The notes under the pieces: model-generated
Seen by the model: the letters and a program-made list of their open reading frames with translations, nothing else
What the model was told of the DNA's origin: nothing
Database searches by the model: none
Part shown: one piece after another, positions 31,902 to 41,040 of the stretch
How the letters are laid out: every line of letters starts with the position of its first letter
How positions within the stretch are numbered: position 1 is the stretch's first letter
Translations under genes and position numbers: made by a program
Source: Dethiobacter sp.
GTDB lineage: Bacteria; Bacillota; Dethiobacteria; DTU022; UBA8154
Direction: 5' to 3'
NCBI GenBank assembly: GCA_020725665.1
Contig: DYEO01000008.1
Span: forward strand, 91,221 to 155,220
Length of the DNA stretch: 64,000 nt

Positions 31902-31943
31902 ACCGGTTGTAGGGGCGAGGTATGCCTCGCCCTTACAACCGGT
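31902..31943. repeat. GTAGGGGCG-family long palindrome
   Basis: ACCGGTTGTAGGGGCGAGGTATGCCTCGCCCTTACAACCGGT, near-perfect 42-nt palindrome. Confidence 0.85.
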
Positions 31944-32001
31944 TAAAAATAAAAATATTCCACACCTCCTTTGCATCTTCCCAAAGACCCCTTATTTCAA
32001 T

Positions 32002-32038
32002 ATAATAATTAATAACACATATAATAATGAATAACACA
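32002..32038. repeat. Tandem direct repeat upstream of the carboxyltransferase gene
   Basis: ATAATAATTAATAACACA (32002-32019) and ATAATAATGAATAACACA (32021-32038), 17/18 identical, 19-bp period. Confidence 0.75.
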
Positions 32039-32082
32039 AAAAAATTAAATAAGCTTGTTCTAAGCGGTAAGGAGGCGAACCG

Positions 32083-33588
32083 ATGACGCATAACAGTAAG
32101 GTAGGTATTACCGATACCACACTGCGCGACGCGCACCAGTCCCTCATGGCCACACGCCTGCGTAACGAACATATAATGCCCATAATTTCCCATATTGATG
32201 AGGTGGGCTACCATTCCCTGGAGGTCTGGGGCGGGGCCACCTTTGATACCTGCCTGCGCTTTCTCGACGAAGATCCGTGGGAACGGCTTGTGCAGATGCG
32301 CGAACTGGCACCCCGTTCCCCTTTTCAAATGCTGCTGCGCGGTCAAAACCTGGTGGGTTACCGTCACTATCCCGATGACGTGGTGGACGCTTTTGTCAGG
32401 CTGGCCGTGAAAAACGGCATTAATATTATCCGCATATTTGATGCCCTCAATGATACGCGCAACATGTCCCGGGCTATGGCAGCGGCCCGCGCAGCGGGAG
32501 CGCACGTGCAGGCGACCCTGAGCTACACGCTCAGCCCCCTGCATAATATCGAGTATTTCGTGCAGTTGGCTGTGGAACTGGAAAAGATGGGGGCAGATTC
32601 CATCGCCATCAAGGACATGGCCGGCCTGCTTACACCCTATGCCACATATACGCTGGTGCAGCGCCTCAAGGAGAGCATTGAACTCCCTGTACAGCTTCAT
32701 TCCCATTTTACCAGCGGCATGGCTTTCATGGCCTACCTGAAGGGTATTGAAGCCGGTTGCGACGTGGTTGACACCGCCATCTCCGCACTGTCCCTTGGTT
32801 CGTCCCAGCCCGCCACGGAGAGCATGGTGGCCGCCCTGCAGGGGACGCCCTATGATACGGGCCTGGACCTGGAACAGATCAGCCACATTGCCGACTACTT
32901 TAAAGAGGTACGTAAGCATTACGATATTCCCGCCGATATCGTCATGGGGGTGGATACGGCCGTACTGAGCTACCAGATCCCCGGCGGCATGATCTCCAAC
33001 CTGGCTTCCCAACTGGCCTCCCAAAATGCCACCAACCTGCTGCCCCAGGTGTTGGAAGAGGTACCCCGCGTGCGGGCCGAACTGGGTTACCCTCCCCTCG
33101 TTACACCCTCCAGCCAGATCGTGGGTACACAGGCAGTGATTAATGTAATCAGCGGTGAGCGTTACAAGGTGATCCTCACGGAAGTAAAAAATTACCTGCG
33201 CGGTCTTTATGGCCGCCCCCCCGGGGAGGTGGATCCCGACCTGCTGGCGCGGGTGATTGGCAAGGAGGCACCCTATCAGGGCCGGCCCGCCGACCTGCTC
33301 GAGCCCGGCCTGGAAAAGGGGCGGGAGGAGCTGGGTAAATACATGGAAAAGGAAGAAGACATCCTCTCCTATATTCTCTTTCCCCAACAGGCCCTTTCCT
33401 TCTTCCAGCGTCGCCGGGGCGAGATTCCGCCGCAGCAAAATGCCGCTGCCCCGGCCGTCAAGACAGGTACCGCCGCTTCCCACTCCGGACCGGCAGCGGT
33501 TGTGCAGCTGGATAAACTCTATACGGTGGACCATGATCTCCTTGCCTCTGGAGATGAAACGGACTGCTTTATTTACCCCTCGGCCTAG
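32083..33588 (+). CDS. Pyruvate/oxaloacetate carboxyltransferase (OadA/PycB-type, lacking a biotinyl domain)
   Basis: VGITDTTLRDAHQSLMATRLRNEHIMPIISHIDEVGYHSLEVWGGATFDTCLRFLDEDPWERL; ADSIAIKDMAGLLTP; no biotin attachment AMKM motif at the C-terminus. Confidence 0.92.
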   Translation: MTHNSKVGITDTTLRDAHQSLMATRLRNEHIMPIISHIDEVGYHSLEVWGGATFDTCLRFLDEDPWERLVQMRELAPRSPFQMLLRGQNLVGYRHYPDDVVDAFVRLAVKNGINIIRIFDALNDTRNMSRAMAAARAAGAHVQATLSYTLSPLHNIEYFVQLAVELEKMGADSIAIKDMAGLLTPYATYTLVQRLKESIELPVQLHSHFTSGMAFMAYLKGIEAGCDVVDTAISALSLGSSQPATESMVAALQGTPYDTGLDLEQISHIADYFKEVRKHYDIPADIVMGVDTAVLSYQIPGGMISNLASQLASQNATNLLPQVLEEVPRVRAELGYPPLVTPSSQIVGTQAVINVISGERYKVILTEVKNYLRGLYGRPPGEVDPDLLARVIGKEAPYQGRPADLLEPGLEKGREELGKYMEKEEDILSYILFPQQALSFFQRRRGEIPPQQNAAAPAVKTGTAASHSGPAAVVQLDKLYTVDHDLLASGDETDCFIYPSA

Positions 33589-33724
33589 CACTACAGCGCA
33601 AGTTAGTAATTAGCGGCGCCATGGCTAGCGGTGTAGCGAAACAGGTAATATCGCGCTGTAGTGCCAGGCAATTTTTATTTGACATCGCCCGGGGCTACGG
33701 CTATAATAAAAAACAATTAACAAA

Positions 33725-33966
33725 CGATGACGGGGACAGGGCCGGGCCCCTTATTCCTGCAGAGAGCCGGTGGCGCTGTAAACCGGTGGAGAGGTGTTCA
33801 GGCTGTCACCCCGGAGTTCCTCCCTGAAAACGTAATGTTGCGTAGGGGCGGACGGTATACCCGTTAACGTAGAGCTTTGCAGCCTGAAGCGGCCTTGAAA
33901 AAGGCAAGAAGGGTGGTACCGCGGAGATAACTCCTTCGCCCCTTGGAAAAGGGCGAAGGAGTTTTT
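33725..33966 (+). ncRNA. T-box leader upstream of ilvE
   Basis: T-box sequence AAGGGTGGTACCGCG at 33909-33923, Stem I-like AGAGAGCCGGTGG...ACCGGTG, followed by an intrinsic terminator. Confidence 0.92.
33931..33966 (+). terminator. T-box-controlled intrinsic terminator
   Basis: CTCCTTCGCCCCTT-GGAA-AAGGGCGAAGGAG-TTTTT. Confidence 0.92.
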
Positions 33967-34007
33967 AAATTCATTAAATCTGCAGCGCAAGCGCAAAGGG
34001 AGGTGAA

Positions 34008-34039
34008 GGCCCGGTTTTTCCGCTGCCGGGAACCGGGCC
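34008..34039 (+). promoter_or_regulatory. Perfect 9-bp hairpin between the SD and the start codon of ilvE
   Basis: GGCCCGGTT (34008-34016) and AACCGGGCC (34031-34039), 14-nt loop; SD-like AGGGAGGTG just 5', ATG at 34045. Confidence 0.7.
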
Positions 34040-34044
34040 GGCAA

Positions 34045-34923
34045 ATGAGTTTGTTGATTTATCTGGACGGTGTGTACCTGCCCCGTGAGGAAGCCAGGAT
34101 CTCTGTTTTCGATCACGGGTATCTCTATGGCGACGGGATTTTCGAGGGGATCCGGGCATATGACGGCCGTGTTTTCAAGCTGATGGAGCACCTGGAAAGG
34201 CTCTACGAGGGGGCCCATCATATTATGCTGGAGATTCCCCTGACCCCGCAGGAGATGGAGGCGGCCACAATGGAGACGATGCGCCGTAACGGGCTTAAAG
34301 ATGCCTACATCAGGATTGTCGTCTCCCGCGGCGTTGGGGATCTGGGCCTTGACCCGCGCAAATGCTCCCGCGCCACCGTTGTGATTATCGCCGACAAGAT
34401 CTCCCTCTTCCCCCAGGAGTACTACGAGCAGGGGCTTGCTGTGATTACGGCGACCACGCGGCAGCGGTGCAGCGACACCATGGAACCGCGGGTTAAGTCT
34501 CTCAACTATCTCAATAATATCCTGGTGAAGATTGAGGCCGCCCAAGCCGGCGTGATGGAAGCGATTATGCTCAGTTCCCAGGGTTTTGTAGTGGAAGGCT
34601 CGGGTTCCAATGTTTTTATCGTAAACAAAAAAGGAGAAATCATCACTCCTCCCACTTTCCTGGGCATCCTGGAAGGGATCACCCGCAATACGGTAATCGA
34701 TTTGGCCCGTGCGGTCGGGTTACCTGTTAAGGAGGAAATTTTTACGCGTCATGATCTCTATACGGCACGGGAATGTTTTCTCACGGGTACGGCCGCGGAA
34801 CTGATCCCGGTGATCTCCATTGATCGCCGTGCCGTGGGTACGGGTGTTCCCGGGCCGCTTACGCAAAAACTGATGGCCCGTTTCCATGAATACGTCCGCC
34901 GTGAAGGCATCACCGTTTATTAA
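34045..34923 (+). CDS. ilvE: Branched-chain amino acid aminotransferase
   Basis: MSLLIYLDGVYLPREEARISVFDHGYLYGDGIFEGIRAYDGRVFKLMEHLERL; ORF-track start (33943) lies inside the T-box terminator. Confidence 0.94.
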   Translation: MSLLIYLDGVYLPREEARISVFDHGYLYGDGIFEGIRAYDGRVFKLMEHLERLYEGAHHIMLEIPLTPQEMEAATMETMRRNGLKDAYIRIVVSRGVGDLGLDPRKCSRATVVIIADKISLFPQEYYEQGLAVITATTRQRCSDTMEPRVKSLNYLNNILVKIEAAQAGVMEAIMLSSQGFVVEGSGSNVFIVNKKGEIITPPTFLGILEGITRNTVIDLARAVGLPVKEEIFTRHDLYTARECFLTGTAAELIPVISIDRRAVGTGVPGPLTQKLMARFHEYVRREGITVY

Positions 34924-34986
34924 TCTGTTAACAGCAATCATAATAATTATTGTTCTCCATGCATTAATCGGTCAGGAGGGAAAAAG

Positions 34987-36672
34987 ATGCGCAGCAACAT
35001 TGTGAAGAAGGGGCTGGAACGAGCCCCCCATCGCTCTCTTTTTTACGCTATGGGCTATGACGCGGCGGAACTGGAGAAACCGCTGATTGGTATCGTCAAC
35101 TCATTCAACGAGATAGTCCCCGGGCACGTGCACCTGGATCGCATCGCTGCCGCGGTAAAGGCAGGAGTCTACGCCGCCGGCGGCCTCCCCGTGGAGTTCA
35201 ATACCATCGCTGTCTGCGACGGTATTGCCATGGGTCATCCGGGTATGAAATATTCCCTGCCCAGTCGTGAACTCATCGCTGACAGTGTCGAATCCATGGT
35301 CATGGCCCATGCCTTTGACGCCCTTGTCTTCATCCCCAACTGTGATAAGATTGTCCCGGGTATGCTCATGGCTGCGGCACGCCTGGATCTGCCCTCCATC
35401 TTTATCAGTGGCGGACCCATGCTGGCGGGAGAGTTTGAAGGCCGCGCCGTGGATCTCAGCAACGTCTTTGAAGCGGTGGGGGCGGTTAAGGCCGGCCGCC
35501 TGGAGGCAGAGGCGCTGCAGCGCCTGGAACAGTGTGCCTGCCCCGGTTGCGGTTCCTGTGCCGGGATGTTTACGGCAAACTCCATGAACTGCCTCTGCGA
35601 GGCCCTGGGCATGGCTCTTCCCGGTAACGGGACAATCCCGGCAGTTGCGGCCCGTCGCCAGCAACTGGCCCGTGCCGCGGGGCGGCAGGTGCTGGAGCTG
35701 TGGCGCAAGGACCTGCGTCCCTCCCAAATCATGACCGCCGGCGCCTTTCGTAATGCCCTGGCCGTTGACATGGCCATGGGTTGCTCCACCAACACGATAC
35801 TCCATCTTCCGGCCGTAGCCCATGAACTGGGGATCAACTGGGAACTTAAAGAAATAAACGCTATCAGCGAGACAACGCCGCAGCTCTGCCTGCTCAGCCC
35901 CGCGGGTCCGGATCGTATTGCCGATCTGGACCGGGCCGGCGGCATCTCCACCGTCATGAAGGAGCTAAAGCGGGGCGGGCTTATTGACGATGCACAGCTC
36001 AGTGTCACCGGGCGGAGCATGGGAGATAATCTTGTTGCCGCCCCAAACCCTGACGGAGCGGTCATCCGCACCCTGGAGCATCCTTTTCGTCCCCAGGGAG
36101 GACTGGCCATCCTTTTTGGTAACCTGGCTCCGGACGGGGCCGTGGTGAAACAGGGCGCCGTAGCACCGGAGATGTTGCACCGTCGCCTCAGAGCCCGTGT
36201 TTTCGAGAACGAGGAAGGGGCGGTTGAGGCTGTGCTGGCCGGGGAAATTGTTCCCGGCGACGTAGTGGTGATCCGCTACGAGGGACCCAAAGGAGGCCCG
36301 GGAATGCGGGAGATGCTTTCGCCCACCGCAGCGGTGGCCGGTATGGGTCTGGACAAGGAAGTGGCCCTGATCACCGACGGGCGTTTTTCCGGAGCCACAA
36401 GAGGCGCTTCTATTGGACATGTCTGCCCGGAAGCGATGGAGGGCGGACCCATAGCCCTTGTCCGGGATGGAGACAATATTGAAATAGACATTCCGCAGCG
36501 CCGTTTGGAGCTGCTCATTACGCCGGAGGAATTTGCGCGGCGCCGGGAGAACCTGGTTCTCCCGCCGTTGAAGGCAAAAGGGGGCTATCTTTTGCGCTAT
36601 GCCTCCCAGGTAACGGCAGCGTGGAGCGGAGCCGTGCTGCAGGCGCCGCATGATAGGAGGAGTGAACGGTGA
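34987..36672 (+). CDS. ilvD: Dihydroxy-acid dehydratase
   Basis: [71 protein letters not shown]. Confidence 0.97.
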   Translation: MRSNIVKKGLERAPHRSLFYAMGYDAAELEKPLIGIVNSFNEIVPGHVHLDRIAAAVKAGVYAAGGLPVEFNTIAVCDGIAMGHPGMKYSLPSRELIADSVESMVMAHAFDALVFIPNCDKIVPGMLMAAARLDLPSIFISGGPMLAGEFEGRAVDLSNVFEAVGAVKAGRLEAEALQRLEQCACPGCGSCAGMFTANSMNCLCEALGMALPGNGTIPAVAARRQQLARAAGRQVLELWRKDLRPSQIMTAGAFRNALAVDMAMGCSTNTILHLPAVAHELGINWELKEINAISETTPQLCLLSPAGPDRIADLDRAGGISTVMKELKRGGLIDDAQLSVTGRSMGDNLVAAPNPDGAVIRTLEHPFRPQGGLAILFGNLAPDGAVVKQGAVAPEMLHRRLRARVFENEEGAVEAVLAGEIVPGDVVVIRYEGPKGGPGMREMLSPTAAVAGMGLDKEVALITDGRFSGATRGASIGHVCPEAMEGGPIALVRDGDNIEIDIPQRRLELLITPEEFARRRENLVLPPLKAKGGYLLRYASQVTAAWSGAVLQAPHDRRSER

Positions 36673-38348
36673 AGATGAACGGGGCCCAGATGGTCCTGAG
36701 TTGCCTCGAAGCCGAGGGGGTAGACGTAGTTTTCGGCTATCCCGGTGGGGCTGTCCTGACCCTTTACGATGAGATTTACAAGAAAGGCCTGCGCCATATC
36801 CTGGCCCGCCATGAGCAGGGGGCGGCCCATGCCGCTGATGGTTATGCACGCGCCTCCGGCAAAACAGGGGTGGTGATTGCCACCTCCGGTCCCGGAGCCA
36901 CCAACCTGGTGACGGGGATCGCCAACGCCTACATGGATTCCATACCCCTGGTGGCGATTACGGGCCAGGTAGCAAGGCCGGGCATCGGTACAGATGCCTT
37001 TCAGGAAGCGGATATTACGGGAATTACCCTGCCCATTACCAAGCATAATTACCTGATCACGGAGCTTCAGGAACTACCCCGCATCTTTAAGGAAGCCTTT
37101 CATATTGCCGGTACCGGGCGCAAGGGCCCCGTGTTGATCGACCTTCCCAAGGATCTGCAGGCGGAGGAGGGGGAGTTTGTTTACCCGGAACGGGTGGAAA
37201 TGCCCACTTACCGGCCGGTCTACGAAGGCCATATGGGCCAAGTCTCCAAGGCGGCGACGGCCATACGCAAGGCAAAAAAACCCCTGATCTACAGCGGCGG
37301 CGGCGTAGTCAGCTCTGGAGCTCATGCAGAACTGCTGGAGTTCTCCCAATATGCCCGCATTCCGGTGACCACCACCCTTACGGGCCTGGGGAGCATCCCC
37401 TGTCAGTACGAGTATTACCTGGGAATGCCGGGGATGCACGGCACTTATGCCGCCAATCATGCCATTAGCAATGCGGATCTGATCATTGCCGTGGGAGCGC
37501 GCTTTGACGACCGTGTCACCGGCAGGCTTGATACTTTTGCCGTCAATGCCCAGGTCATTCATATCGACATCGATCCGGCGGAAATCGGCAAGAACGTGAT
37601 TGTCGCCATTCCCATCGTGGGTGATGTGAAGATGGTTTTGCGGGAGCTGCTCAAAAAACTCAAACCCGGTGATACGGCGGCCTGGTGTAAGCAGGTGCTG
37701 TCCTGGAAAAAGGATCGCCCCCTGCGTTATCAGCAGATGCCCGACGCACCCCTGAAGCCCCAGTTCGTCATCAACGAGCTCTATCGCCTCACCGCGGGAG
37801 ACGCCATCATCACCACCGATGTGGGACAGCACCAGATGTGGGCGGCCCAGTATTACCACCTTGAAAGGCCCCGCACTTTTATCACCTCCGGAGGTTTGGG
37901 AACCATGGGTTTCGGCTTTCCCGCTGCTATCGGGGCACAGGTGGCTTTTCCCGGCCGTACGGTTATCTGCATAGCCGGCGACGGCAGCTTCCAGATGAAT
38001 TCCCAGGAACTGGCTACGGCAGCCTGCTATAACCTGCCGGTCAAAGTAGCCATAATCAACAACCAGTACCTGGGAATGGTACGCCAGTGGCAGGAATTTT
38101 TCTACGGATCCCGCTATTCCCAGAGCTGCCTGGCCGGCAGCCCCGATTTCGTTAAACTGGCCGAAGCCTACGGCGTCGTGGGGTTGCGGGCCCGTACGGT
38201 GGATGAAGTGCCGGAAGTGATCAAGGCGGCCCTGCAGACGGCAGGGCCTGTAGTAATGGATTTTAGCGTGGACCCGCAAGAAAACGTGCTCCCGATGGTG
38301 GCGCCCAATACTTCCATCGTGGAGATGATCGGGGGAGATACTCCATGA
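36669..38348 (+). CDS. ilvB: Acetolactate synthase large subunit
   Basis: [77 protein letters not shown]. Confidence 0.97.
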   Translation: MKMNGAQMVLSCLEAEGVDVVFGYPGGAVLTLYDEIYKKGLRHILARHEQGAAHAADGYARASGKTGVVIATSGPGATNLVTGIANAYMDSIPLVAITGQVARPGIGTDAFQEADITGITLPITKHNYLITELQELPRIFKEAFHIAGTGRKGPVLIDLPKDLQAEEGEFVYPERVEMPTYRPVYEGHMGQVSKAATAIRKAKKPLIYSGGGVVSSGAHAELLEFSQYARIPVTTTLTGLGSIPCQYEYYLGMPGMHGTYAANHAISNADLIIAVGARFDDRVTGRLDTFAVNAQVIHIDIDPAEIGKNVIVAIPIVGDVKMVLRELLKKLKPGDTAAWCKQVLSWKKDRPLRYQQMPDAPLKPQFVINELYRLTAGDAIITTDVGQHQMWAAQYYHLERPRTFITSGGLGTMGFGFPAAIGAQVAFPGRTVICIAGDGSFQMNSQELATAACYNLPVKVAIINNQYLGMVRQWQEFFYGSRYSQSCLAGSPDFVKLAEAYGVVGLRARTVDEVPEVIKAALQTAGPVVMDFSVDPQENVLPMVAPNTSIVEMIGGDTP

Positions 38349-38845
38349 AAAGGATTCTGGCCATCCTGGTGGAAGACCGCCCCGGTGTGCTCACCAGGGT
38401 TTCAGGCCTATTCAGCCGGCGCGGCTATAATATTCAGAATATCGCCGTGGGGCGCACGATCGAACCGGGGATTTCGCGCATGACTGTAACCGTTGAAGCG
38501 GATCGCCTTACCGTGGAGCAGGTTGTCAAGCAGTTGAACAAGCTCGTCAACGTTCTCAAAGTCAGTGATCTCACCGACGAATCCTCGGTGGGACGGGAAC
38601 TGATGCTGATCAAGGTCAAGGCCGAACCGGAGAAGCGCAGTGATATCCAGCAGATGGTTGCCACCTTTCGTGCCAAGATTATCGATGTTTCTCCCGACTC
38701 CATGATTGTGGAGGTGACCGGTGACGAGGGTAAACTGCAGGCTTTCATGCTGATGATGCAGGAATTCGGCATCAAGGAGATCGCTTCCACCGGTAATGTT
38801 TCCCTGTTGCGCGGGGGGCGCACCACACGGGAAGCACGGGGGTAG
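38345..38845 (+). CDS. ilvN: Acetolactate synthase small subunit
   Basis: RILAILVEDRPGVLTRVSGLFSRRGYNIQNIAVGRTIEPGISRMTVTVE. Confidence 0.96.
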   Translation: MKRILAILVEDRPGVLTRVSGLFSRRGYNIQNIAVGRTIEPGISRMTVTVEADRLTVEQVVKQLNKLVNVLKVSDLTDESSVGRELMLIKVKAEPEKRSDIQQMVATFRAKIIDVSPDSMIVEVTGDEGKLQAFMLMMQEFGIKEIASTGNVSLLRGGRTTREARG

Positions 38846-38863
38846 GCGGTTGACAGTTGAAGG

Positions 38864-38931
38864 TGTAGGGGCGGGTTTCCGAATGGGACAAGGGGACAGG
38901 TCCCTTGTCCCATTTTGTGCCCGCTCTTCCA
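38864..38931. repeat. Composite repeat: GTAGGGGCGGG...TGCCCGC interrupted by a GGGACAAGGGGACAGGTCCCTTGTCCC palindrome
   Basis: GTAGGGGCGGGTTTCCGAATGGGACAAGGGGACAGGTCCCTTGTCCCATTTTGTGCCCGC in the ilvN-leuC gap. Confidence 0.8.
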
Positions 38932-38980
38932 ATGACCTGCAGGGTGACAATATATTCGAGGATAGGAGGCGTTAGGTAAG

Positions 38981-40252
38981 ATGGGGCAGACTATGGCGGA
39001 GAAACTACTGGCCAGGGCCGCCGGCAAAAAGAAGGTTACTCCCGGGGAGCTGATCAATGCAAGAATAGACATGGCCCTGGGGAATGATATTACTGCACCG
39101 GTAGCGATTAAAGAATTCGGCAGGATCGGCGTGGAGAAGGTGTTTGACCGGGAGCGTATCGCCCTGATTCCTGACCACTTCACCCCTAACAAAGATATTG
39201 CGGCGGCTGAGCAGGTAAAACTGATGCGGGATTTTGCGCGCCGTCAGGGTATTGCTCACTATTATGAGATCGGCCGCATGGGTGTGGAACATGCGCTCCT
39301 GCCCGAATTGGGCCTTGTCCTGCCGGGGGAGGTTATTATCGGCGCTGATTCCCATACCTGTACCTACGGCGCCCTGGGGGCATTTGCCACCGGTGTGGGC
39401 AGCACAGACCTTGCGGCGGCAATGGCCACGGGGGAACTATGGTTCAAAGTGCCCCCCACGATCCGCATTGTTTTTGAAGGTAAACTCCCACCCCTGGTGG
39501 GCGGCAAGGATCTGATTCTCTACACCATCGGCCGCTTGGGCGTAGACGGGGCCCGCTATGCAGCCCTGGAATTCGACGGTCCGGTCATTGCCGCCCTGGG
39601 GATGGACGGCCGCTTCACCATGAGCAATATGGCCATTGAAGCAGGGGCCAAGGCCGGACTCATTCCCCCTGATAGGGTAACAGAGGAGTATCTTAAAGAC
39701 CGGGCCCGCCGGCCTTATGTTGTGATCAAAGGTGATGCCGACGCCCCGGTCCTGGCAGAACACCGCTGGGATGCGAGTGCGTTGGAGCCCCAGGTGGCTG
39801 CCCCCTTCAGCCCGGCAAATGTGCATCCTGTCTCAAAGCTGGCGGGGATATCTTTGGACCAGGTGGTTATAGGATCCTGCACCAACGGCCGCATTGATGA
39901 TCTGCGTGAGGCGGCAGCGGTCTTAAAGGGACGCCGCGTCCACCCCCGTGTGCGCCTGCTTGTTATCCCGGCCACCCAGGCCGTCTACCGGCAGGCCCTG
40001 CGGGAGGGTTTGCTGGAAATCTTCATCGACGCGGAAGCGTCTGTGAGTACTCCCACCTGCGGCCCTTGCCTGGGCGGGCATATGGGTATCCTGGCGGAAG
40101 GGGAGGTGGCCCTGGCCACCACCAACCGCAATTTCGTCGGGCGCATGGGCCATCCCGGCAGTAAAGTTTACCTGGCCGGGCCCGCCGTGGCGGCGGCCTC
40201 GGCCGTAACGGGAACGATCGCCCACCCGGCGGAACTGGGGGAGGCTAAATAA
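38981..40252 (+). CDS. leuC: 3-isopropylmalate dehydratase large subunit (aconitase/homoaconitase family)
   Basis: [71 protein letters not shown]. Confidence 0.95.
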   Translation: MGQTMAEKLLARAAGKKKVTPGELINARIDMALGNDITAPVAIKEFGRIGVEKVFDRERIALIPDHFTPNKDIAAAEQVKLMRDFARRQGIAHYYEIGRMGVEHALLPELGLVLPGEVIIGADSHTCTYGALGAFATGVGSTDLAAAMATGELWFKVPPTIRIVFEGKLPPLVGGKDLILYTIGRLGVDGARYAALEFDGPVIAALGMDGRFTMSNMAIEAGAKAGLIPPDRVTEEYLKDRARRPYVVIKGDADAPVLAEHRWDASALEPQVAAPFSPANVHPVSKLAGISLDQVVIGSCTNGRIDDLREAAAVLKGRRVHPRVRLLVIPATQAVYRQALREGLLEIFIDAEASVSTPTCGPCLGGHMGILAEGEVALATTNRNFVGRMGHPGSKVYLAGPAVAAASAVTGTIAHPAELGEAK

Positions 40253-40253
40253 A

Positions 40254-40760
40254 ATGCGCGCATTATCAGGCAATATATGGAAATTTGGCGATGACGTGGA
40301 TACGGATGCCATTATCCCGGCACGCTATCTCAATACCAGCGATGCGGCGGAACTGGCCCGGCATTGCATGGAGGATGCGGACCCCTCTTTCAGTACGAAA
40401 CTTTCTCCCGGTGATATCATTGTGGCCGGGAAGAATTTCGGCTGCGGCAGTTCCCGGGAACACGCCCCCCTGGCAATCAAGGCGGCAGGGATCGCCTGTG
40501 TCATCGCCGAGAGTTTTGCCCGAATTTTCTACCGCAACTCCATCAACATCGGCCTGCCCATTCTCGAATCACCGGAGGCAAGCCGGCGGCTTGCGGAGGG
40601 GGACAGGGTTGAGGTTAACCTGGAAAAGGGGGAGATCCGGGACCTGGCCAGCGGCGAGACATTTACGGCAGTTCCCTTTCCTCCCTTCATGCAGGAGCTG
40701 ATCGCGGCCGGCGGCTTGATCAACTACGTGCGGCAAAAAAAACAGGAGTTGCATAAATAG
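40254..40760 (+). CDS. leuD: 3-isopropylmalate dehydratase small subunit
   Basis: [79 protein letters not shown]. Confidence 0.95.
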   Translation: MRALSGNIWKFGDDVDTDAIIPARYLNTSDAAELARHCMEDADPSFSTKLSPGDIIVAGKNFGCGSSREHAPLAIKAAGIACVIAESFARIFYRNSINIGLPILESPEASRRLAEGDRVEVNLEKGEIRDLASGETFTAVPFPPFMQELIAAGGLINYVRQKKQELHK

Positions 40761-40818
40761 ATTTATGTTAAAATAATAATAAATTTATCATTGGTTCATG
40801 CTTCCGGAGGTGAAGGTT

Positions 40819-40953
40819 ATGCCCGTATGGCAATGTCCTGTCTGCGGCCATGAAAAAGAAGCGCGCTGCAAGCCCCGCAAGTGCCCTCAATGCGATGAGC
40901 AAAGGGATTTCAGCAAAAAAGAGGGGGAGAAGAAAGAAACAGGGAAACGGTAA
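40819..40953 (+). CDS. Small zinc-ribbon protein (44 aa; not in ORF track)
   Basis: MPVWQCPVCGHEKEARCKPRKCPQCDEQRDFSKKEGEKKETGKR*; two CPxC knuckles; SD GGAGG upstream. Confidence 0.75.
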   Translation: MPVWQCPVCGHEKEARCKPRKCPQCDEQRDFSKKEGEKKETGKR

Positions 40954-41040
40954 GCAAATATATGTTGAAAGGGAATCCGATTACGTAGGGAGGTGTAAAC
41001 CTGGTTATCGTTATTCCTGACGGGACGAAACCAGGCCATT

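Noticed and set aside
31933-33591. 552-aa minus-strand ORF covering the carboxyltransferase gene
   Set aside because: Antisense to a clearly homologous gene; His/Gly-rich low-information translation typical of the shadow frame of GC-rich codons.
37074-38279. 401-aa minus-strand ORF inside ilvB
   Set aside because: Antisense shadow ORF of a strongly supported gene.
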